41,052 nucleotides of DNA from Rhodospirillales bacterium. Lineage in GTDB: Bacteria > Pseudomonadota > Alphaproteobacteria > Rhodospirillales > Casp-alpha2. The translations under genes and the position numbers were made by a program. Shown here in pieces: positions 17,254-25,122 of this stretch. The notes beneath the pieces were generated by a model. That model had not been told where the DNA came from and made no database searches. It saw only the letters and a list, made by a program, of their open reading frames with translations. The stretch lies in assembly GCA_013203595.1 (NCBI GenBank), contig JABMNT010000153.1:1-41052 (forward strand), written 5' to 3'. How positions within the stretch are numbered: position 1 is the stretch's first letter; every line of letters starts with the position of its first letter.

Positions 17254-19563
17254 ATGTCCGACCCTTTTGATTTAGCCGCCCCGTCCGAAGCCGCCCCTGA
17301 TCCGCATCCCGCGGCCCCCGCACCTATGGCTGGCGGCACTGCATCCATGGACTATTTGCAGAACCTGAACGAGACCCAGCTCGAAGCCGTGCAAACCGTG
17401 GACGGACCGCTGCTTGTCTTGGCCGGTGCGGGGACCGGGAAAACCCGGGTCCTGACCACCCGCTTGGCCCATATCCTGCTGCAGGGCAAGGCCCGGCCCT
17501 GGGAAGTGCTGGCGGTCACCTTTACCAACAAGGCGGCCCGGGAAATGAAAGAGCGCGTCGCGTCGCTGATCCACCGCCCCGTCGAAGGCTGGTGGGTCGG
17601 CACGTTTCATGCCGTTGGTGCGCGGATGCTGCGGGCCAATGCGGAAGCCGCCGGGCTCAGATCCAACTTCACGATCCTCGATACGGATGACCAGATCCGG
17701 CTGATCAAACAACTGATCGACGTCCATGAGATTGATGAAAAGCGCTGGCCGGCCCGGGTTATTGCCGGCACCATCCAGCGCTGGAAAGATCGTGGGCTGA
17801 TGCCGGACAAAGTGACGCCGGGTGAAGGCAGCGATGCCGACGAGGGCCGCATCCTGTCTCTGTATGGCGAATACCAGCAGCGGCTTGCGGTTTTGAATGC
17901 GGCCGATTTCGGCGATTTACTGCTGCTTTGTCTGAAACTGTTTCAGGACCATCCGCAGATTCTTGCCGACTACCAGAACCAGTTCCGCTACGTCCTGGTC
18001 GACGAATACCAGGATACCAACGTCGCCCAGTACCTGTGGCTGCGGTTGTTGGCGCAAAAGCACAAGAACATCTGCTGCGTCGGTGATGATGATCAGTCGA
18101 TCTATTCCTGGCGCGGTGCCGAGGTCGGCAATATCCTGCGCTTCGACGAGGATTTTTCTGATGCCGCCATTGTCCGCCTGGAACGCAACTACCGCTCAAC
18201 CCCGCATATTCTGGCGGCCGCATCAGGTCTGATTTCCCATAACGAGGGACGGCTCGGCAAGACGCTGTGGACCGACGCCAACGACGGCGAGCCGGTTCAG
18301 GTGCGCGGTGTCTGGGACGGGGAGGAAGAGGCCCGCGTGGTCGGTGATGCGATCGAGACCCTGCACCGCAAGGACCATGCGCTTAACGAAATCGCTATCC
18401 TGGTGCGCGCCAGCTTCCAGACCCGCGAATTTGAAGAATGCATGATTACGCTCGGTGTTCCCTACCGGATCATCGGCGGGGCACGCTTTTATGAGCGTCA
18501 GGAAATCCGCGACGCGATCGCTTATCTGCGGGTAACCGTGCAGCCCGATGATGATCTGGCCTTTGAACGGATCATCAATCTGCCCAAGCGTGGCATTGGT
18601 AAGGCGGCCATGCAGACCATTCATCAGTTTGCCCGCGCCGAGGGCATATCACTGACCCGGGCGGTGCTGCGGCTGGTTGAAACCGACGAGTTCAGACCGA
18701 AGGTGCGCGCTACCCTGGCCGCCCTGATGAATGACTTCGAGCGCTGGCGCAAACTGGTATCGGTGATGCATCATCCGGAACTGGTCGGCACCATCCTGGA
18801 CGAGAGCGGTTACACCGCCATGTGGCGCGAAAACAAAGCCACCGACGCACCGGGCCGTCTCGACAACCTGAAAGAACTGGTTGTCGCTCTGGAGGACTTC
18901 GAAAACATCGGCGGCTTTCTCGAACACGTCAGTCTGGTGATGGAAAACGAAGAATCCCAGGAACTGGACAAGGTCACCATGATGACCCTGCACGGGGCCA
19001 AGGGGCTGGAGTTTGAAACCGTATTTCTGCCGGGCTGGGAAGACGGCCTGTTCCCGCACCAGCGCTCGCTCGATGACAGCGGCGCGTCAGGTCTGGAAGA
19101 AGAACGCAGGCTGGCCTATGTCGGCCTGACCCGGGCCCGCAAGCGGGCAACCATTCTCTATGCCTCCAATCGCCGGATCTACGGCAAATGGCAAAGCGCC
19201 TATCCGTCGCGGTTCATCGACGAGCTGCCGGTCGAACATATCGCGCATACCGCCAACCCCGGCCTCGGCGATACCGGGCGCTCGGTTGAACCGTCGTTCG
19301 GCTTTGATGCCCCGGCTGAATTTCGCCAGTCCACCTGGGCCGCCCGGCGCGCCGCCGCCCAGCCAAAACGGCGGACGGAGAATCTGTCCTGGGCGGACAG
19401 CAGCGGGTCCGACAACGGCCCGGCCTTTACCCTGAACGAGCGTATTTTTCACCAGAAATTCGGTTACGGAAAAATCATCGCCATTGACGGCAACAAGCTG
19501 GAAGTGGCCTTCGAGAAAGCCGGCACCAAAAAAGTCGTCGACAGTTTTGTAGAACGGACCTGA
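17254..19563 (+). CDS. uvrD: UvrD/PcrA-type DNA helicase II
   Basis: The product (769 residues from this start) is a superfamily 1A 3'-5' helicase acting in nucleotide excision and mismatch repair. It has Walker A AGAGTGKT (57-64), motif Ia TFTNKAAREMKERV, motif II VDEYQDTN, motif III DDDQSIYSWRGA, motif V MTLHGAKGLEF and motif VI YVGLTRARKR. The C-terminal Tudor-like module ends IFHQKFGYGKIIAIDGNKLE, the part that contacts RNA polymerase in relatives. I chose the ATG opening MSDPFDLA because alphaproteobacterial UvrD proteins start that way. The in-frame region before it has no sign of coding. The ribosome site is weak. prmA follows seven bases later. Confidence 0.95.
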   Translation: MSDPFDLAAPSEAAPDPHPAAPAPMAGGTASMDYLQNLNETQLEAVQTVDGPLLVLAGAGTGKTRVLTTRLAHILLQGKARPWEVLAVTFTNKAAREMKERVASLIHRPVEGWWVGTFHAVGARMLRANAEAAGLRSNFTILDTDDQIRLIKQLIDVHEIDEKRWPARVIAGTIQRWKDRGLMPDKVTPGEGSDADEGRILSLYGEYQQRLAVLNAADFGDLLLLCLKLFQDHPQILADYQNQFRYVLVDEYQDTNVAQYLWLRLLAQKHKNICCVGDDDQSIYSWRGAEVGNILRFDEDFSDAAIVRLERNYRSTPHILAAASGLISHNEGRLGKTLWTDANDGEPVQVRGVWDGEEEARVVGDAIETLHRKDHALNEIAILVRASFQTREFEECMITLGVPYRIIGGARFYERQEIRDAIAYLRVTVQPDDDLAFERIINLPKRGIGKAAMQTIHQFARAEGISLTRAVLRLVETDEFRPKVRATLAALMNDFERWRKLVSVMHHPELVGTILDESGYTAMWRENKATDAPGRLDNLKELVVALEDFENIGGFLEHVSLVMENEESQELDKVTMMTLHGAKGLEFETVFLPGWEDGLFPHQRSLDDSGASGLEEERRLAYVGLTRARKRATILYASNRRIYGKWQSAYPSRFIDELPVEHIAHTANPGLGDTGRSVEPSFGFDAPAEFRQSTWAARRAAAQPKRRTENLSWADSSGSDNGPAFTLNERIFHQKFGYGKIIAIDGNKLEVAFEKAGTKKVVDSFVERT

Positions 19564-19570
19564 CCCCCCC

Positions 19571-20461
19571 ATGACCATGCCCAGCTTCCTGCGGCGAATT
19601 GATTTTCGCGTGCCCAAAGATCACCACGATGCCTTCGAAGATTTGCTTGAACCCTGGTGCCTGGCCCTGACCTCTTTCGAAGATCAGAAAACCGGGGACT
19701 GGAAAATCGAGGGCTACACGGCCGCCGAGCCTGATTCCCAGGGGATCAGCGCCAAGCTCAACCTGCTGGCAAAGGCCCGCCAGATTGCGATGCCGAAAGT
19801 CTATTTTGATCTGGTGCCACCGAAAAACTGGCTCGCCGAAAACCTCATGGATTTTCCGCCGCTCCGGGTCGGGCGCTACTACATCCATGGCACCCATATC
19901 CAGAACAAACCGGTCGGCGGGCTGATCGAACTGGTGCTTGATTCCGGCTCCGCCTTCGGTTCCGGCGAGCACGCCACCACCGAAGGCTGCCTCCGGGTCA
20001 TGGAAGCCCTGGCCCGGCGCTACCGGTTCAACCGGATTCTCGATATGGGATGCGGGTCCGGCATCCTCGCCATGGCAGCGGCAAAAACCTGGGCACGCCC
20101 GGTGATCGCCAGCGACATCGATGACGAAGCAACCCGCGTGACCATTGAAAATGCCAGACAGAACGGGCTGAAGAAACTGATCCGCGCCACGGCGGGCGAT
20201 GGCTACGCCTCGAACCTGGTCCGCCATAACGGCCCTTATGATCTGATCGTCTGCAATATTCTGGCAAACCCGCTGGTCAGCATGGCCGGCGATCTGTACC
20301 GCAACCTCAGGCGCAATCCAAAGCGCCGCCAGTTCGCCATCCTGTCAGGCCTGCTCGAGCGCGACGCCAACCGGGTGATCGCCGCACATAGGGCGCGCGG
20401 GCTGCGGCTTTACAGAAAGCTGGTGATCAATGGCTGGGTGATTCTGGTGATGTTCCGCTAG
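19571..20461 (+). CDS. prmA: Ribosomal protein L11 methyltransferase
   Basis: PrmA (296 residues) uses S-adenosylmethionine to methylate L11. The substrate-recognition N-terminal domain is about 1-110. The Rossmann methyltransferase domain follows, with SGSAFGSGEHATTEGC (the variant of the usual GxAFGTGxHxTT), SAM loop LDMGCGSGILAMAAA and catalytic-site motif NILANPL. The length fits the alphaproteobacterial form. It follows uvrD by seven bases without a good ribosome site of its own, so coupled translation is likely. An in-frame ATG six bases downstream is an alternative start. Confidence 0.93.
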   Translation: MTMPSFLRRIDFRVPKDHHDAFEDLLEPWCLALTSFEDQKTGDWKIEGYTAAEPDSQGISAKLNLLAKARQIAMPKVYFDLVPPKNWLAENLMDFPPLRVGRYYIHGTHIQNKPVGGLIELVLDSGSAFGSGEHATTEGCLRVMEALARRYRFNRILDMGCGSGILAMAAAKTWARPVIASDIDDEATRVTIENARQNGLKKLIRATAGDGYASNLVRHNGPYDLIVCNILANPLVSMAGDLYRNLRRNPKRRQFAILSGLLERDANRVIAAHRARGLRLYRKLVINGWVILVMFR

Positions 20462-20567
20462 GCACTGAGGATTGAACCCGGCCCCTGGCGGGCAGCCTGA
20501 TCATCGCGGCTTAGTCTGCGCATCAGGTTCACCGGGCTGGCAGGTCCTGTTCGGCGACGGCGAAAGA

Positions 20568-22481
20568 CTAGCTCTTTTTACCCGGCTGAAAACTCTGGGA
20601 GTACGGCGACTGCTGGCCCGGGTCCGACAGCTTCTTCTGTCCCCGGGGTGCGATTTTATGGACGATGTCATCGAGCATGGATTGCAGGTATTCAGACTGC
20701 GACAACAGCTTGTTGGTCGCTTCCAGGGCCTGGGTGGAGGCGGTGGCGCCAATTTCGTCGGCCATGGCGGTCACGTTCTGCATGGATATGCGGATCGCCT
20801 GTACGGTGCGTTCGGCGCGTTCGGTGATATCACGGATCGCATCAAAACGCTGGGCCAGGCCGTGATCGACAAACGGGCCTTCCGCGTGTCGCCGGCCTTC
20901 TTCGTTGAAGGGAATCAGGTTTTCCGTATCCATCGGACGGCCGTCGCGGCTGGTCGTATGGAAGGCCAGCAGGTTGGTCTGATCGCGCACCGAGGTGACC
21001 AGACCGCCCAGGTTTTCGAGCTGCCCGGTGGCCTCCTGCAACGACATGATCAATTGCTCGGTGCGCTCAACATCGGCGGCTGCGGCCGTGACATATTCGC
21101 TGAAATGAGCGAGCTGCTGGCTGACCGAGGAGATCGGGCCCATGCCCACATTGGGGGCCAGGGGTGAGGGAATATAACGCGGCTCATAACCGGCCACTTC
21201 CTCCGGCTCCGGCTCCCGTTCCGGCGCCGGTTCGCGTTCCGGAATTGGCTCGGGCGGCAGTTCCGGGGCTGGCATATAGGCTTCCGGTGGTTCCGGTTCG
21301 GCGGCAATATCGGCGATGAACGCCGCTTTCGCCGTTGCAACCGCCGTCGCCGCGCGCACATCTGACTCGGCAATGACCGATTTGAGTTTGCGCTGGGTTT
21401 GATCCAGTTCCTGGCGCAATTGATCGAGCAGGTTCAAATCATCCGCCCAGCGATCGAGCGCCCGGGCCGCCTGTCCGACCGCGTCAATATTGCCGCGCCC
21501 CGGTACAATCACATTGCGTTCGCCCGCGGCAATGCGCTGGGCCGAGATCGCCAGCGCGCGAATTCCGTTCGACATGCTGCGCATCAGCAGCAGACCGACA
21601 AAAATCAGCCACAGCAGAATTGCGGCGCTGCCGCCGGCGATGGTGTAGCGGGCAAAGGCCTGGATTTTCTCAAGAGCCCGGGTTGCCGAAACGGTCTGAT
21701 CCCGGGAAAAGCTGCCCAGCCGCTCAAGGCTGGGGGCCACATAGGCCAGGATATCGTTAAACCGCTCGGTTTCACTATCAAGGGCAAAGCGCTGGTTGAT
21801 CAACGTCAACATGTCGGTTTCATGGGATTTCAACAGATCCGTCATGTCCGCCTTGGGCCGGGGCGCAATTTCCGCGGATTCGAGAAATGCATGCAGGGTT
21901 GCATAGCGGTTTTGAATTTCATCAACGCCCTGGCGAAAGCCCGACGACAGGGTTTCCTTGCCCTGGCTGTTGATCCGGGAGATCTGATCGGCCAGATTGG
22001 CATGTCCGGCCTGGCGAAACCGGATTTGCAGGGTTTGGGTTGTTTCCTGCAAACGGGCACTGATCCCCGATTCATCGGCGATGCCAAGGACCCGTTCAGC
22101 CCTTACCACATCGACAAACTGTTCGTCATACTGGACCAGACCATCGCGCAGGGTGGCGATGGTCTGGCGAACCGGCATGCTTTCCGGCAGTCTGTACAGT
22201 TTGTCCAAAGCCTTCGAGACATCGTTGATGTCCTGATCAAAAGCCTCCGCCGCGGTCACATCCTTGCTGAGCAGGAATTGTTTTTCCTGGCTGTTGATCT
22301 TGGCGACGCCCGTTTCAATGCGCCCGACCAGTTCCGCCACGTTCTGGGAGTTGCGCCAGACGGTCAGCGTCCGGTCGACCCGCTGGTCCACATAAATATA
22401 CATACCGGCAAAAACCACCAGGGCGGCAAAACTGAAAATCAGGTATATATTGATACGCGTCGACAACCGCATACCACCCAT
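20568..22481 (-). CDS. MCP-like membrane receptor with degenerate signalling tip
   Basis: This 637-residue protein has membrane helices at about 11-32 and 279-300 that flank a helical periplasmic domain of about 245 residues, resembling HBM-type sensor domains. A HAMP-like region (about 301-350), a Pro/Glu-rich linker (about 395-435) and a methyl-accepting-like coiled coil follow. The coiled coil keeps DQTNLLAF at the hairpin tip (about 500-507). The return strand, however, lacks the canonical alanine-rich helix and has TENLIPFNEE instead, so normal CheA/CheW docking is doubtful. The start is uncertain: a perfect TATAAT at 22600 overlaps the longest ATG (22601), so I chose the later ATG at 22481. 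ATG 22472 is another option. Confidence 0.75.
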   Translation of the reverse strand: MGGMRLSTRINIYLIFSFAALVVFAGMYIYVDQRVDRTLTVWRNSQNVAELVGRIETGVAKINSQEKQFLLSKDVTAAEAFDQDINDVSKALDKLYRLPESMPVRQTIATLRDGLVQYDEQFVDVVRAERVLGIADESGISARLQETTQTLQIRFRQAGHANLADQISRINSQGKETLSSGFRQGVDEIQNRYATLHAFLESAEIAPRPKADMTDLLKSHETDMLTLINQRFALDSETERFNDILAYVAPSLERLGSFSRDQTVSATRALEKIQAFARYTIAGGSAAILLWLIFVGLLLMRSMSNGIRALAISAQRIAAGERNVIVPGRGNIDAVGQAARALDRWADDLNLLDQLRQELDQTQRKLKSVIAESDVRAATAVATAKAAFIADIAAEPEPPEAYMPAPELPPEPIPEREPAPEREPEPEEVAGYEPRYIPSPLAPNVGMGPISSVSQQLAHFSEYVTAAAADVERTEQLIMSLQEATGQLENLGGLVTSVRDQTNLLAFHTTSRDGRPMDTENLIPFNEEGRRHAEGPFVDHGLAQRFDAIRDITERAERTVQAIRISMQNVTAMADEIGATASTQALEATNKLLSQSEYLQSMLDDIVHKIAPRGQKKLSDPGQQSPYSQSFQPGKKS

Positions 22482-22598
22482 ATGGATGCGGTCGGCAAAA
22501 GGGCCGTTGCCGAGATCCAGAAAATTGTGTTCCGTATCGGCATTACGCCCCTGCTGACGTGGCGTTTGTTCTCGCGTTTTGGGCACAACTCTAACCCC

Positions 22599-22624
22599 CA
22601 TTATAACTGGGGGAAAGTTATAAC
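22599..22624 (-). promoter_or_regulatory. Candidate promoter region of the MCP-like gene
   Basis: On the minus strand a perfect TATAAT (22600-22605) lies ahead of the MCP-like gene. The heptamer TTATAAC occurs twice (22601-22607 and 22618-22624), 17 bases apart. A CCCCCA/TGGGGG inverted repeat brackets the first copy. No good -35 hexamer is visible at the expected distance, so an activator may be needed. This is the 285-base divergent gap before the small gene at 22767. Confidence 0.4.
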
Positions 22625-22766
22625 ACCTTGAGACTCAACAGAAAACAACTGATTTCAGGGGCTGGCGGCAGGGGCCGGGATTGTTTATGCTGATCGAAAT
22701 CAGACCCGAGTCGGCGGCCTGATGGGCGTAGAGATTCCGTTAACCTTTATGGGCTAAATTGCATCC

Positions 22767-22997
22767 ATGGAAACAAACCTGAATAATCTTATTGCCGGAA
22801 GACCCGCCAGCGTCGGCCGCGGATCGGGCTACCAGGGCGACACGGTTCGCGATGTGAAAGCCCGCGCCAGTACGGCGGAGCCGTCTCAGTCGGAGCAGGA
22901 GAAACGGGGCCTGCGACGGCTCAATTCCGTTCTCAACAATAACGAGCCGTTGCGCGATGATGTTCCGCGCGGCTATTATTTAAACATTAACGTTTAA
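22767..22997 (+). CDS. Small conserved-looking protein of unknown function (76 aa)
   Basis: I do not recognise a named family. The 76-residue product is hydrophilic and has no membrane segment or signal peptide. The N-terminal half is rich in Gly, Arg and Ser, with a helix-prone EQEKRGLRRLNSVLNN in the middle. The C-terminus PLRDDVPRGYYLNINV looks like a conserved short tail, of a kind I associate with small alphaproteobacterial proteins. The ribosome site is weak. It lies divergent from the MCP-like gene and 33 bases ahead of the DUF2141 gene. A palindromic AT-rich element overlaps its last codons. Confidence 0.6.
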   Translation: METNLNNLIAGRPASVGRGSGYQGDTVRDVKARASTAEPSQSEQEKRGLRRLNSVLNNNEPLRDDVPRGYYLNINV

Positions 22998-22998
22998 A
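22979..22998. repeat. AT-rich inverted repeat with three TTAA units
   Basis: TTTAAAC, six bases, then GTTTAAA forms a perfect 7-base inverted repeat across the stop codon of the 76-residue gene and 32 bases before the DUF2141 gene. The motif TTAA recurs at exact 7-base steps inside it (22980, 22987, 22994). In a GC-rich setting this may be an operator for the downstream gene. A terminator is unlikely, as no T-run follows. Confidence 0.45.
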
Positions 22999-23030
22999 AC
23001 TCCCTGCCCAGACACACACGCGGACGTTTT

Positions 23031-23459
23031 ATGGTGCGAATTCTCGTTGTTTTCGGTGCATTGGCCCTGCTGATTTTGTCGGCAACCTGTTCGGCGGCTA
23101 CCCTTGAGGTGGTGATCCGTGGTTTGCAGGATAACAAGGGTGACGTGCATATCGCCCTGTTCAACAAGGCTGACCACTTCCCCTATCAGGAAGGGGTTTT
23201 CAAAGAAGAAAAAGTTCGCATCGGCAACAACAGGGCGGAGCTGCGTTTCGAAGCCATTGCCCCGGGTGATTACGCAATTGCCGTCTATCACGATGCCAAC
23301 GCCAATCACGAATTTGATCAGATCATTTTCGGCATCCCGCTGGAAAGTTTCGGGTTTTCAAATAATGCCGGGGTGTTTTTCGGCCCGCCCTCCTTCGATG
23401 ACGCCAGATTCCCGGTCACCGGGCCGTTAACCGCCATCGAGATCGATCTGCGCAAATAG
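23031..23459 (+). CDS. DUF2141-family secreted protein
   Basis: The 142-residue protein starts with a signal peptide (about 1-22, ending CSA). The mature part is a beta-rich single domain with VVIRGLQDNKGDVHIALFN, APGDYAIAVYHDANANHEFD and a final PLTAIEIDLRK. The YHDxNxNxxxD segment, acidic and Asn-rich, is the hallmark of DUF2141 and could bind metal. The family has no established function and is periplasmic or exported. It probably shares a transcript with the small gene upstream and converges on the lipoprotein gene four bases later. Confidence 0.85.
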   Translation: MVRILVVFGALALLILSATCSAATLEVVIRGLQDNKGDVHIALFNKADHFPYQEGVFKEEKVRIGNNRAELRFEAIAPGDYAIAVYHDANANHEFDQIIFGIPLESFGFSNNAGVFFGPPSFDDARFPVTGPLTAIEIDLRK

Positions 23460-23463
23460 ACGA

Positions 23464-24228
23464 TTAGCAATTGGGCAGTAACCGGCAATCGTTGCCACGA
23501 TTGAAATGCCGCACGGAGGTATAGGGAAACCGGCTGTTGCCCCGGGTTCCGCCAGCATCTCCACGGACCCGCGCCAACAGCTCCTGCTGGCTGGGCTCCG
23601 CTGTCAGCCTGGGAACCTGAACCGCCTGCTCCAGCCGGTTGGCGGTAATCCCGCGCACCCCGATCGTGCCGATAAACGCTGTGATGAAATCTGCCGACAA
23701 GGGTGCCCGACCGGCTTCACAATAATAGCCGAACAGCGCCTTCGAGGCGCGCAGGTCATCGCCAGGCATGTCCCAACGCCCGGCAAAAGCGGCACAGGAC
23801 TTTCCGGAATTTGGCAGTTGATAGGGCTTGGCCCAGTAGCGGATGTTTCGGGCCGTTGTTTTGAAGGCCTCGCCCTGGACCGGTTTTTCCACCTGATTTT
23901 GACGGAAACTGGCGAGCACTTCGTCCAGACCCAAAAACTGGTCAATGACCAGATTGGTCAGATGCAGATGCCGGGTTGTAATATAGATAATTTCAGACTG
24001 GCGATTGTCCGCGTTAAAAAGCGCATATTCCTCCCGTTCAATCGAGCTGGCATAGATGATCCTTTGCTCGGCGCCCTGATCAAACGGAGGCGTCTCAATG
24101 ACCACGGCTCCATCCGTCTCGCTCAGCGCCCGCAATCCCGTATGCGCCCCGTCCTGTATCGCACAGGCCGACACAAAGAATACCGCAGCAAAACCAACAG
24201 GAACTGTCTTCATAAGAAATCGAATCAT
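23464..24228 (-). CDS. Putative lipoprotein of unknown function
   Basis: The 254-residue product has a lipoprotein signal peptide: MIRFLMKTVPVGFAAVFFVSAC, with lipobox VSAC and the lipidated cysteine at residue 22, followed by Ala-Ile, so export to the outer membrane is plausible. The rest is soluble, with several cysteines (SCAAF, GYYCEAG, NDCRLLPNC) that could form disulfides in the periplasm. I do not recognise the family. An in-frame ATG at residue 6 is another start. The gene lies 66 bases after the DUF924 gene on the same strand and may be co-transcribed with it. Confidence 0.75.
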   Translation of the reverse strand: MIRFLMKTVPVGFAAVFFVSACAIQDGAHTGLRALSETDGAVVIETPPFDQGAEQRIIYASSIEREEYALFNADNRQSEIIYITTRHLHLTNLVIDQFLGLDEVLASFRQNQVEKPVQGEAFKTTARNIRYWAKPYQLPNSGKSCAAFAGRWDMPGDDLRASKALFGYYCEAGRAPLSADFITAFIGTIGVRGITANRLEQAVQVPRLTAEPSQQELLARVRGDAGGTRGNSRFPYTSVRHFNRGNDCRLLPNC

Positions 24229-24294
24229 GTTACCTATCCACTCCTGACTGAATTATACCAGAAATATAGGCGTCCTGTTTTCACTTGCCAGTGA

Positions 24295-24843
24295 TCAGAA
24301 GGCATTAAATGTTTTCATGAACTCGATTTCCGCGTCGCTCGACTGCCGCCCCAATACCACATTGCGATGGGGAAACCGGCCGAACCGGGCGATCACATCG
24401 CGATGGGCAATCGCGTATTTCAGATAATCCGCATCTCCCAGCCCGGTGCACAGTTCAACCGCCCGCTCCTGATCCACCAGGTCTTCGCTATGTTCGAACG
24501 GCAGATAGAAAAAAATCCGCTGGAAGGGCGTCAGCCCGGCATCATGGCCTTGGGCAATGGCCGCTTTGGCCACCGCCAGCGCCTTGCCATCGGCGGCAAA
24601 AGTCTGCGGATCATTGCGGTATATATTGCGCGGAAACTGATCGAGCAGGATCAACAAGGCCAGTGCCCCCTCTGCACTGTCAGCCAGACCATCATGCTGC
24701 CCGGCGGCTGCCCGCTCGACATCTGTGCCAAAGCGATGGCGAATTTCGTCATCAAAGGCCGGGTCTTTTACAAACCAGGCTTTTCGCTTCTCATGGATAT
24801 TTCCCGCATACCAGAAATCCAATACCCGTTCGACTAGATCCAT
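24295..24843 (-). CDS. DUF924-family protein
   Basis: This 182-residue soluble protein matches the DUF924 family along its full length. It begins VLDFWYAG, continues with KAWFVKDPAFDDEIR, has the highly conserved LLILLDQFPRNIYR, then FFYLPFEHSEDL and ends with the RFGRFPHRNVVLGR block. The fold is an all-helical, TPR-like bundle. No biochemical activity is established. It is divergent from the small amidase-linked gene across a 66-base gap. Confidence 0.92.
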   Translation of the reverse strand: MDLVERVLDFWYAGNIHEKRKAWFVKDPAFDDEIRHRFGTDVERAAAGQHDGLADSAEGALALLILLDQFPRNIYRNDPQTFAADGKALAVAKAAIAQGHDAGLTPFQRIFFYLPFEHSEDLVDQERAVELCTGLGDADYLKYAIAHRDVIARFGRFPHRNVVLGRQSSDAEIEFMKTFNAF

Positions 24844-24909
24844 TTTACACTTCCCATTTCAATCAATCCCAACTACACCCATACCTATAACAAAACAGGG
24901 ATCAATCAC

Positions 24910-25122
24910 ATGCAAAATGAAAAGACCGAGGCAGTATCGGGCTGGCTGAAACGCTACCAGGGGGTTGAACGCACTGAAGACCGGTTGACCCCGACGGCAC
25001 AGACCGCTGATGTCTTTTGCGCAGCTTCGGCAACGGCGTCGATCGATGCGGCTTTTGAGCGCGAACCCAGCCAGTTCTTTGCCCTGCTGCATGCCCTGGC
25101 GCCGGATGAGTTGAAAAAATGA
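24910..25122 (+). CDS. Small protein translationally coupled to an amidase (70 aa)
   Basis: No family is recognised. The 70-residue protein is mainly helical, with WLKRYQGVERTEDRLTP and FEREPSQFFALLHALAPDE as the clearest segments, and has no signal peptide or membrane helix. It has an AGGGA ribosome site, and its TGA overlaps the ATG of the amidase (ATGA), so both are made together. The arrangement recalls GatC ahead of GatA and AtzG ahead of AtzE, where a small helical partner supports an amidase-signature enzyme. I could not confirm sequence similarity to either, so a partner role is an inference from position. Confidence 0.65.
   Translation: MQNEKTEAVSGWLKRYQGVERTEDRLTPTAQTADVFCAASATASIDAAFEREPSQFFALLHALAPDELKK

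Noticed and set aside
21399-22631. A 410-codon plus-strand open frame opposite the MCP-like gene.
   Set aside because: No domain is seen, and the minus-strand reading has coherent membrane helices and coiled coils.
22738-22762. A GTTAACC...CTAAA stretch before the 76-residue gene, resembling a CtrA site.
   Set aside because: The spacing between the TTAA-like halves is 11 bases instead of 7.
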